Source of the DNA: a virus
Reading direction: 5' to 3' (one strand)
DNA length: 32,535 nucleotides
IMG/VR virus record: IMGVR_UViG_3300030329_003351
Span: 1 to 32,535 of that record
In this document: positions 29,205-32,535 of the stretch, piece after piece
Numbering within the stretch: position 1 is the first letter of the stretch
How the letters are laid out: each line of letters begins with the position of its first letter
Made by a program: the position numbers and the translations under genes
The notes under the pieces: generated by a model
What the model saw: the letters and a program-made list of their open reading frames with translations, nothing else
What the model was told of the DNA's origin: nothing
Databases searched by the model: none

Positions 29205-29606
29205 TTATCTACTTGATTGCAAAACAAATTGTAATTCTTGTGCTGGAACGTTCCTTCCTATAATTTCATATGTTATAGTTACATCAAAACTGTTGTTTTC
29301 AAAGTTTGGATCTGCTAAAACATCAATCACTTGCACCCTATCTTCATAAGTTTCTATAGATTCACGTATTTCATCAACAATAATAGTGCCAGTAATGTCA
29401 TCTATGTTCTCAAAAAGAGATTCAGTTATCCTTGAACCAAAAGATGCATTAAAAAACTTCTCTCCAGGTAATGTAAATACAATATTTCGTATAGAACGTG
29501 CAATTGCATTCTCATTTTTGAGTGCAATAAGGTCATCATTCAGTGGATTAGACTGAAATGTCATGCTAATGTCTTTAAATCCTTGACTAACTCGTTCTAG
29601 AGGCAC
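29205..29606 (-). CDS. gp25: baseplate wedge protein gp25
   Basis: This is the small wedge protein conserved from T4 to contractile injection systems. It has 133 residues (T4: 132). Typical segments are ERVSQGFKDISMTFQSNP, ALKNENAIARSIRNIVFTLP, GEKFFNASFGSRITESLFEN and a C-terminal NNSFDVTITYEI. The start is GTG at 29604-29606. No in-frame ATG lies between it and an upstream stop, and the next ATG (residue 15) would delete the conserved N terminus. There is no convincing ribosome site in front of the GTG. A late-promoter-like AATAAATA lies about 20 bases upstream, so this is probably the first gene of a late transcript running into gp6 and the giants. Confidence 0.95.
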   Translation of the reverse strand: MPLERVSQGFKDISMTFQSNPLNDDLIALKNENAIARSIRNIVFTLPGEKFFNASFGSRITESLFENIDDITGTIIVDEIRESIETYEDRVQVIDVLADPNFENNSFDVTITYEIIGRNVPAQELQFVLQSSR

Positions 29607-29625
29607 ACTAATAGAGCAATTATTG

Positions 29626-29642
29626 TTTATTTATTAAGGATT
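29626..29642 (-). promoter_or_regulatory. late-promoter-like element before gp25
   Basis: The minus strand reads AATCCTTAATAAATAAA, identical to the 17 bases before gp8 and close to the T4 late promoter core TATAAATA. It sits in the 44-base gap in front of gp25, with about 20 bases to the GTG start. Confidence 0.6.
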
Positions 29643-29650
29643 GTTTACAA

Positions 29651-29803
29651 CTATTCTGTAAGAGTTAACGAATCTACTTCATAATCCAATCCATCGTCTT
29701 CAAAATCCCCAAATATCTCACTTTGCACCAATTCATCACGTTTTTTAGGTGTAAGATGGTCGTTAGATACCTCTCTTAACATTTTTTTCTTGGAATTTTC
29801 CAT
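29651..29803 (-). CDS. small acidic protein of 50 residues, unknown function
   Basis: The frame starts at ATG 29801-29803 (MENSKKKMLREVSNDHL) and ends at TAG. The N-terminal half is basic (KKK, PKKRDE), the C-terminal half acidic (FGDFEDDGLDYEVDSLTL). I do not recognise a domain. It lies between the strong terminator at 29833-29860 and the late promoter of gp25, so it must be read either by readthrough or from its own promoter. GTTAAATAGT about 30 bases upstream weakly resembles the late element. No Shine-Dalgarno sequence is visible. The compositional pattern and exact fit in the gap favour a real gene. Confidence 0.6.
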   Translation of the reverse strand: MENSKKKMLREVSNDHLTPKKRDELVQSEIFGDFEDDGLDYEVDSLTLTE

Positions 29804-29832
29804 ATTTTTTCAATATTTTTACTATTTAACAT

Positions 29833-29860
29833 AAAAAAAAGAGGGTCTTTACCCTCTTTT
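29833..29860 (-). terminator. strong intrinsic terminator closing the early gene cluster
   Basis: A perfect 10-base-pair stem (AAAAGAGGGT / ACCCTCTTTT) with a 4-base loop occupies 29837-29860 and is followed on the minus strand by further T residues, giving T8 in total. The stop codon of the 48-residue basic gene overlaps its first bases. Because the A-run also precedes the stem, the hairpin could act weakly in the other direction. Confidence 0.9.
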
Positions 29861-30005
29861 ATCTTTTTCCTTGTCCTCGGTACGCTTTTTTTGCTTTATT
29901 ACGAGACGTTGCGGAAAGTAGTGTTCGAGCCGAGCAGCCTTGACGAGTTTTTTTCGGACGAGGAAGTTTGTAACTCCCATCTTTTATCCCTGATAGCATT
30001 GGCAT
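29859..30005 (-). CDS. small highly basic protein of 48 residues
   Basis: The frame starts at ATG 30003-30005, with GGAGGA about ten bases upstream, and ends inside the terminator stem. The sequence includes KLPRPKKTRQGCSARTLLS and SRNKAKKAYRGQG, with about a third Lys/Arg and almost no acidic residues. I recall similar short basic RPKKTRQG / SRNKAKK-type proteins in cyanomyoviruses, but I know no function. The composition suggests nucleic-acid binding or binding to an acidic partner (inference). The ATG overlaps the stop of the preceding gene as TAATG, so translation is coupled. A second ATG two codons later is an alternative start. Confidence 0.8.
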   Translation of the reverse strand: MPMLSGIKDGSYKLPRPKKTRQGCSARTLLSATSRNKAKKAYRGQGKR

Positions 30006-30151
30006 TAGTTAGTTTCCTCCAATTTACGTTGAACTGATTCTGGTGTTGCTTTTATTCTGTAGTCAACTCCATCCCTACGAGAAAGTTCGGTGAGGATCTC
30101 TGCTGAAAGATCCCATAACTCCTCTGTCTTGAGTTGGGTATTTACCGACAT
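30005..30151 (-). CDS. small protein of 48 residues, unknown function
   Basis: The frame begins with ATG 30149-30151, one base after the glycosyltransferase stop, and ends with TAA overlapping the next ATG. It encodes MSVNTQLKTEELWDLSAEIL followed by TELSRRDGVDYRIKATPESV and a charged end: an amphipathic helical protein with no cysteine, signal or membrane segment. I do not recognise a family. Tight coupling on both sides (one-base gap, then one-base overlap) places it in the same early transcript as the glycosyltransferase and the small basic protein. Confidence 0.75.
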   Translation of the reverse strand: MSVNTQLKTEELWDLSAEILTELSRRDGVDYRIKATPESVQRKLEETN

Positions 30152-30152
30152 T

Positions 30153-30920
30153 TTAAATAACCCTTGTTTTTTCATGTCCTACACGTATGCGAGGGTCACA
30201 CCATGTCTCTATACCCATCTCTTTTGCATCTAGGCAGAAAGACACGTCCTCACCACACATGTCCTGAACTGCACCTGACTCAAAGACTTGCATCTTAGGA
30301 GCAAACCAAGGATATTGCATGTCCTCGAAAACTCCCTTCTTAATTAACACCCATCCAAAACCTGTATAGTCAACTGTGAAAGGCTTGTTGCGTTTGCCCA
30401 TTGATTCAACAGTCTCATGATTCATAACACCACCGTTCTTACGGAAGTCTTCTTCTTCTAACCAGTGTGCAACTGAGGTAGTATGTCCATCCTCTGTAGC
30501 ATACCAGCCTGCTGCGATCTTTCTTTCCTCACCTTCAGCAGGAATGGCAAGATCAGCAAGCTGCCAGAACTTCTCTACATTAAACACAATGTCATTATCA
30601 ATCCATAACTGATAATCATACTGTAACTTACCATCCCAAGGTTTCTGATCAGCACCACGAAGAACATTTGCTCCAAGACACTTACAACGTGCAAAGTTCA
30701 CCATAGAAGAGTAATCTTGTGATATCTGAATACTCATTCCAGATTGAACCATATCAAAGGATAGTTGTACAAAATTCTTTAAGAAGGTATATGAACATCC
30801 TCTACCAGGTAAACAAAATACTATTGTCTTTCCTTTCCATCTCTCCTTGATTGCAGGAATGTCCCACTTGGGTTCATCTTTCTTCGGAGACTTTGCTTTA
30901 ACAGTAAATCCTTTTGCCAT
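30153..30920 (-). CDS. GT-A-fold glycosyltransferase-like protein
   Basis: This is a 255-residue soluble protein. After a basic leader, KTIVFCLPGRGCSYTFLKNF forms the first Rossmann-like strand and helix of a GT-A fold. YDYQLWIDNDIVF at about 101-113 supplies a DxD-type motif (Asp108-Asn109-Asp110) for metal and nucleotide-sugar binding. TGFGWVLIKKGVFE at about 186-199 and CGEDVSFC (Glu224-Asp225) correspond to the acceptor side and the catalytic GED-like acid of family-2-type transferases. His249 in VGHEKT is the usual late metal-side histidine. Similar proteins are common in cyanomyoviruses. The acceptor (DNA base, protein or host glycan) is not visible from sequence. It has its own perfect sigma-70 promoter directly upstream, implying early expression, unlike the virion genes after it. 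Confidence 0.82.
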   Translation of the reverse strand: MAKGFTVKAKSPKKDEPKWDIPAIKERWKGKTIVFCLPGRGCSYTFLKNFVQLSFDMVQSGMSIQISQDYSSMVNFARCKCLGANVLRGADQKPWDGKLQYDYQLWIDNDIVFNVEKFWQLADLAIPAEGEERKIAAGWYATEDGHTTSVAHWLEEEDFRKNGGVMNHETVESMGKRNKPFTVDYTGFGWVLIKKGVFEDMQYPWFAPKMQVFESGAVQDMCGEDVSFCLDAKEMGIETWCDPRIRVGHEKTRVI

Positions 30921-30943
30921 AACCTTTAGTTACCTTCATTTCA

Positions 30944-30972
30944 ATTATACAGTGTTATTATCTATATGTCAA
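30944..30972 (-). promoter_or_regulatory. perfect sigma-70 promoter before the glycosyltransferase gene
   Basis: On the minus strand TTGACA (30972-30967), a 17-base spacer and TATAAT (30949-30944) match the full consensus. It begins four bases after the stop of the upstream gene, and the glycosyltransferase ATG lies 23 bases past the -10 box. Confidence 0.9.
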
Positions 30973-30976
30973 CATT

Positions 30977-31219
30977 TTAGTATGAATCTTCTCCTGGTGG
31001 TTCTATTGCAATTCTGATCGGTCCTCCGACACCCACTGTGGGGGCTGCCTTCTCAAACGACAAGTCACTCTCAGTATAATCAGTCTTCAACAACCCTACC
31101 ATTACATTCAACAACTCCCATGTCTCCTCAAACTCGTCTTGTTTTAAATTATGGTATATACACCGATCCTTCACGTAGATATGGTATGTGGTTATATTAC
31201 TTAAATCTTCAAGGGGCAT
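30977..31219 (-). CDS. conserved cyanophage-type protein of 80 residues, unknown function
   Basis: The core reads TTYHIYVKDRCIYHNLKQDE then FEETWELLNVMVGLLKTDY and ESDLSFEK. This (Y/H)xYxxDxCIYHxL...MVGLxxTDYxxxDLSYE pattern is one I associate with small proteins of marine T4-like phages, without known function. The last ~20 residues (PTVGVGGPIRIAIEPPGEDS) are Gly/Pro-rich and look like an added tail. No ribosome site is evident in front of the ATG. The transcript starts far upstream, near 31402 by the promoter, giving a leader of about 180 bases that is long for a phage genome this compact. Confidence 0.8.
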   Translation of the reverse strand: MPLEDLSNITTYHIYVKDRCIYHNLKQDEFEETWELLNVMVGLLKTDYTESDLSFEKAAPTVGVGGPIRIAIEPPGEDSY

Positions 31220-31229
31220 TTTTACTTGG

Positions 31230-31245
31230 GGGATTTTTTTATATA
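31230..31245 (-). repeat. A-tract direct repeat, copy 2
   Basis: The minus strand reads TATATAAAAAAATCCC, identical to the copy 47 bases upstream. It ends about ten bases before the start codon at 31219. Confidence 0.85.
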
Positions 31246-31276
31246 TGAATCCTAAAAAAGGTCAAAAAATTTTTTC

Positions 31277-31292
31277 GGGATTTTTTTATATA
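31277..31292 (-). repeat. A-tract direct repeat, copy 1
   Basis: TATATAAAAAAATCCC on the minus strand, 16 bases identical to copy 2. A third, imperfect relative (TTTATAAAAAAG ... GTCCC) lies near 31322-31343. Confidence 0.85.
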
Positions 31293-31408
31293 CAACTCGC
31301 ACGAACCCACTTTTGTAGGTTAGGGACTTTTACTTTTTTATAAACGCAACGCCCGCATCGGGCATAACACCGAGGGGGCAAAATCACTGTCAATAACTGT
31401 TATAAACC

Positions 31409-31437
31409 ATTATAATATTACATGAGGTTTATGTCAA
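31409..31437 (-). promoter_or_regulatory. perfect sigma-70 promoter in the 31.2-31.5 kb gap
   Basis: On the minus strand TTGACA (31437-31432), a 17-base spacer and TATAAT (31414-31409). Transcription would start near 31402 and reach the 80-residue gene after about 180 bases. Confidence 0.9.
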
Positions 31438-31480
31438 CAACTGTGTAAACACTATGTTATATAAACCCCACGCATATTCG

Positions 31481-31504
31481 CACAGTTAAGTTATAAGAAC
31501 TGTG
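31481..31504. repeat. inverted repeat CACAGTT/AACTGTG
   Basis: Seven-base perfect arms (31481-31487 and 31498-31504) flank a 10-base A/T-rich centre. It lies just past the stop of the 41-residue gene and upstream of the next promoter. AACTGTG also recurs nearby, so it may be a protein-binding site rather than a terminator; no T-run follows. Confidence 0.6.
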
Positions 31505-31522
31505 TATAACGGTTTGTGTTAG

Positions 31523-31648
31523 TTATAATGCTGTATCTTGCACCTCCACAATATCATCGAGGACTGCCAAGATTTCATCACCATTGTTTGCATTATCTAA
31601 TAGAAATTCTGCAAAGGTTTGTGATACTGGGCGAACGGAATTTGCCAT
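31523..31648 (-). CDS. small acidic protein of 41 residues, unknown function
   Basis: ATG at 31646-31648 and TAA at 31523-31525. It begins MANSVRPVSQTFAEFLLDNA and continues with an acidic helix, NNGDEILAVLDDIVE. The composition is protein-like (two amphipathic helices, no low complexity), but the ribosome site is weak (only A/T-rich sequence upstream). It follows the 59-residue gene by about 60 bases and has no promoter of its own that I can see, so it is probably on the transcript from 31918-31946. I do not recognise a family. Confidence 0.65.
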   Translation of the reverse strand: MANSVRPVSQTFAEFLLDNANNGDEILAVLDDIVEVQDTAL

Positions 31649-31709
31649 CTTAAATGTTAGTAACTGTGTGGGAGTGATCCCTATACATTACTAGGACAAT
31701 TTACTCGCT

Positions 31710-31889
31710 TCAGTTATAATAACTCAGTGGGCAATCTATCTCCTCAATGTAACAATCAAGGTCTTCATTTTCTTCAATTTGTAATACTTTCCTCCAATCA
31801 ATTTGCCGTGGGTTAAAGTCATCTAGCACGTCTAATTCCAGTGTTATTCTATACTTACTCTTCTGTCCATAATAGTTAGAAACTGTCAT
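31710..31889 (-). CDS. small acidic protein of 59 residues, unknown function
   Basis: The frame can be extended back to a TTG at 31946, but that TTG is the first three bases of a perfect -35 box, and the -10 box lies inside the extension. The transcript would start near 31911, so I chose ATG 31887-31889, giving a leader of about 22 bases. The protein begins MTVSNYYGQKSKYRITLELD and continues with DDFNPRQIDWRKVLQIEENE and an acidic Cys-containing end (DLDCYIEEIDCPLSYYN). No domain is recognised. It is the first gene after the candidate origin and would be among the first transcribed by host polymerase. Confidence 0.72.
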   Translation of the reverse strand: MTVSNYYGQKSKYRITLELDVLDDFNPRQIDWRKVLQIEENEDLDCYIEEIDCPLSYYN

Positions 31890-31917
31890 GAGATTAGACG
31901 GTAGTTGTGTATACTTT

Positions 31918-31946
31918 ATTATAATACTTCTGTGGAAAAGTGTCAA
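31918..31946 (-). promoter_or_regulatory. perfect sigma-70 promoter with a DnaA-like box in its spacer
   Basis: On the minus strand TTGACA (31946-31941), 17 bases, TATAAT (31923-31918). The spacer contains TTTTCCACA (31939-31931), an exact copy of the box that is clustered to the right. A protein bound there would cover the promoter between its two hexamers. Confidence 0.92.
31931..31939 (-). promoter_or_regulatory. DnaA-like box (exact TTTTCCACA) inside a promoter
   Basis: TTTTCCACA on the minus strand. Its cluster lies at 32085-32280. The spacer position predicts occlusion of the promoter when bound. Confidence 0.65.
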
Positions 31947-31958
31947 GTATTATGACCA

Positions 31959-31966
31959 TATTTATA
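31959..31966 (-). promoter_or_regulatory. exact T4-type late promoter core upstream of the first early promoter
   Basis: TATAAATA on the minus strand, the full T4 late consensus, 13 bases upstream of the -35 box of the perfect sigma-70 promoter. If active it would let the same small genes be transcribed late as well as early. An 8-base match in A+T-rich DNA can also be chance. Confidence 0.4.
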
Positions 31967-32021
31967 CAGAAATCTTTATATTTTAATAATTGTAATATCC
32001 CTACAAAGTATAAACGAGGGA

Positions 32022-32051
32022 TTGACAATTAAACCGAGTTCGTGTTATACT
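32022..32051 (+). promoter_or_regulatory. plus-strand sigma-70 promoter facing the DnaA-like box array
   Basis: TTGACA (32022-32027), 18-base spacer, TATACT (32046-32051) preceded by TG one base before (extended -10). The arms ACCGAG (32033-32038) and CTCGGT (32055-32060) form an inverted repeat around the -10 box that could be an operator or an initial RNA hairpin. No ATG occurs on the plus strand from 32052 to 32457, so the transcript would be non-coding, run through the box array and be antisense to the small genes beyond. Confidence 0.7.
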
Positions 32052-32084
32052 CTGCTCGGTAAGATCACTATAAAATCAACACTT

Positions 32085-32171
32085 TATTCCACAATATTTC
32101 CACACTAACTAACAACAATTCCACACGTTTTCCACTCTATTGTTTATACTTTTCAACATACTTGTGGAAAA
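32085..32171. repeat. array of six helically phased DnaA-like boxes
   Basis: Boxes compared with TTTTCCACA: 32085-32093 (one mismatch), 32096-32104 (one), 32117-32125 (two), 32128-32136 (one), 32150-32158 (one), and 32163-32171 (exact, reverse orientation). Core-to-core distances are 11, 21, 11, 22 and 11 bases, that is one or two helical turns, placing all boxes on one face of the DNA. Confidence 0.75.
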
Positions 32172-32204
32172 GAGATATATTTAACGACCCTATTTATTAG
32201 ACCA

Positions 32205-32222
32205 TTTTTAAACCTTTTTAAA
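32205..32222 (+). repeat. tandem TTTTTAAA repeat in A+T-rich stretch
   Basis: TTTTTAAA occurs at 32205-32212 and 32215-32222, a period of 10 bases, inside a 70-base A+T-rich stretch between the two groups of boxes. It is a candidate unwinding element. Confidence 0.6.
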
Positions 32223-32244
32223 GCATATTTGCATCATTAAGTAA

Positions 32245-32290
32245 TAGTTTTCCACAGAAATACCCCTAAGTTGTGGAAAACTAAGGGGTA
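32245..32290. repeat. two interleaved inverted repeats containing paired exact DnaA-like boxes
   Basis: Palindrome 1 has 12-base arms (32245-32256 and 32272-32283), each containing an exact TTTTCCACA, with a 15-base centre. Palindrome 2 has 7-base arms TACCCCT (32261-32267) and AGGGGTA (32284-32290). The arms alternate 1-2-1-2, so the two hairpins exclude each other. The minus-strand version of palindrome 2 lies 12 bases past the stop of the small membrane-protein gene and could also serve as a weak terminator. Confidence 0.8.
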
Positions 32291-32301
32291 ACGATTGTGT
32301 T

Positions 32302-32400
32302 CTAGTTAGTGTTACTTAGTAGGACAAATAGCACTCTTCCTAGTATAATAAAGAAGACGAAGTTTGCCACCTTTGATAACATTTTAGTGACTGTAATCAT
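32302..32400 (-). CDS. small single-span membrane protein of 32 residues
   Basis: ATG at 32398-32400 overlaps the stop of the upstream gene (ATGA), with AAGGAAG immediately before it. The protein begins MITVTKMLSKVANFVFFIIL and continues with GRVLFVLLSNTN. Residues about 11-28 form one hydrophobic helix interrupted by Gly-Arg, with a basic N-terminal flank suggesting an inside N terminus. The ATG at residue 7 is an alternative start. Function is unknown; tiny membrane proteins in phage early regions often act on the host envelope, but nothing here shows that. Confidence 0.6.
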   Translation of the reverse strand: MITVTKMLSKVANFVFFIILGRVLFVLLSNTN

Positions 32401-32534
32401 CTTCCTTGATTACCTACTACTACCTCCGATTTAACGTCAATTTGTTTAAACAATTCAATGATCTTTTCTGCTTTTGAATATGTTTCAAATGACATATATT
32501 TGCATTTGATTGTATTAGGAAACCAGTAACGAAT
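32397..32534 (-). CDS. C-terminal part of a small protein entering the window
   Basis: An open frame enters from the right edge and ends with TGA at 32397-32399. The visible 45 residues include RYWFPNTIKCKYMSFETYSK followed by AEKIIELFKQIDVKSEVVV. They have a helical, charged, protein-like composition. An internal ATG (at MSFETYSK) could be the true start, which would make a 32-residue product, but the coding-like sequence before it (RYWFPN) suggests the gene begins outside the window. The function is not recognised. It is translationally coupled to the small membrane protein through an ATGA overlap. Confidence 0.6.
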   Translation of the reverse strand: MRYWFPNTIKCKYMSFETYSKAEKIIELFKQIDVKSEVVVGNQGR

Positions 32535-32535
32535 A

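Larger units (their letters stand above)
31220..31522 (-). other. 303-base gap: early promoter, long leader, A/T-tract repeats, hairpins
   Basis: The gap holds no long reading frame. It contains a perfect sigma-70 promoter (31409-31437), a G+C-rich hairpin GCCCG-CAT-CGGGC (31351-31363), an inverted repeat CACAGTT/AACTGTG (31481-31504), and two identical A/T-tract repeats just in front of the downstream gene. An 11-codon frame (31330-31365) lies inside the leader but lacks a ribosome site. Confidence 0.7.
31947..32301. other. 355-base non-coding region: candidate replication origin
   Basis: There is no credible gene on either strand. Left to right it has an A+T-rich segment (31961-32010), a plus-strand promoter (32022-32051), six boxes related to TTTTCCACA (32085-32171), a second A+T-rich stretch with a tandem TTTTTAAA repeat (32205-32222), and an inverted pair of exact boxes (32248-32280) in overlapping palindromes. 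Box clusters beside easily melted DNA and a promoter are the usual elements of DnaA-dependent origins. To my knowledge TTTTCCACA is the cyanobacterial form of the DnaA box. Origin function is inference. An alternative is an operator for a phage regulator or a site that titrates host DnaA. Confidence 0.55.

Noticed and set aside
31200-31219. Relation of the C-terminal PTVGVGGP tail of the 80-residue protein (30977-31219) to the GxGYtxxPT repeats
   Set aside because: The match is a few Gly/Val/Pro residues only and lacks the GY core; probably coincidental.
31295-31320. tRNA-like GGTTCG segment (GTGGGTTCGTGCGAG on the minus strand)
   Set aside because: There is no matching T-stem, anticodon arm or acceptor stem around it.
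31330-31365. 11-codon frame in the long leader as a coding gene
   Set aside because: It has no ribosome site and no recognisable sequence; a chance frame is as likely. It is mentioned only as part of the leader.
31668-31682. GGGA-GTGA-TCCC as a terminator between two small genes
   Set aside because: It has only four pairs and no T-run on either strand.
31890-31946. N-terminal extension of the 59-residue protein back to a TTG at 31946
   Set aside because: The TTG is part of a perfect -35 box, and the -10 box lies within the extension, so the transcript begins after it.
32246-32290. H-type RNA pseudoknot
   Set aside because: The arms have the right 1-2-1-2 order, but the single base between the last two arms cannot span an 11-12-pair stem, so a classical pseudoknot is sterically unlikely. 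Mutually exclusive hairpins fit better.
32458-32529. Plus-strand 23-codon frame downstream of the plus-strand promoter
   Set aside because: It is antisense to a coding-like minus-strand gene, has no ribosome site and unremarkable composition.

Overview
The window looks like part of the genome of a marine T4-like cyanophage (a myovirus infecting Synechococcus or Prochlorococcus). The evidence is gene order and protein sequence: baseplate wedge gp25 and gp6, a giant protein in the gp7 slot, gp8, a second giant protein in the slot of gp9-gp12, neck proteins gp13 and gp14, tail terminator/sheath stabiliser gp15, and small terminase gp16. All are on the minus strand, so transcription runs from high to low coordinates. 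The DNA is A+T-rich (about two-thirds A+T by eye). There is no photosynthesis gene, no tRNA, no integrase and no CRISPR array. The host range within marine picocyanobacteria cannot be read from this window.

Layout in the direction of transcription. (1) 32534-29859: a cluster of small, mostly unrecognised genes with a GT-A-type glycosyltransferase. It is driven by three promoters with perfect sigma-70 consensus (TTGACA, 17 bases, TATAAT) and closed by a strong hairpin terminator at 29833-29860. This looks like an early, host-RNA-polymerase module. (2) 29803-605: the late virion module. After one 50-codon gene come gp25, gp6, a 4,296-residue protein with a YHYH domain, gp8, a 2,536-residue DUF4815-type protein, two small genes, gp13, gp14, gp15 and gp16, packed almost without gaps. 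Copies of a T4-late-promoter-like element (ATAAATA or CTAAATATAA) precede gp25, gp8, gp13, gp15 and the last gene. (3) 564-1: the start of an acidic repeat protein that runs out of the window, at the place where the large terminase gene would be expected next.

The most interesting region is the intergenic stretch 31947-32301 with its left flank. It carries a cluster of TTTTCCACA boxes, to my knowledge the form of the DnaA box used by cyanobacteria. Four are exact, four have one mismatch and one is degenerate. Those between 32085 and 32280 are spaced by multiples of about 10.5-11 bases, so they lie on one face of the helix. A+T-rich stretches lie beside them and between their two groups. A plus-strand promoter points into the array and has no ATG-initiated reading frame for about 400 bases. 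One exact box sits in the spacer of the first perfect early promoter. I read this as a candidate replication origin or host-DnaA docking/titration site, which is not how T4 is known to start replication. The sequence pattern is directly visible; the function is inference.

A second theme is modular growth of the virion proteins. A short repeat with core GxGYtxxP is scattered over gp14, gp8 and both giant proteins. Another module (a GEElxY segment followed by RGxxGTTxxxH) is attached to gp15 and recurs in the giants. The same building blocks have therefore spread through neck, baseplate and putative fibre proteins.
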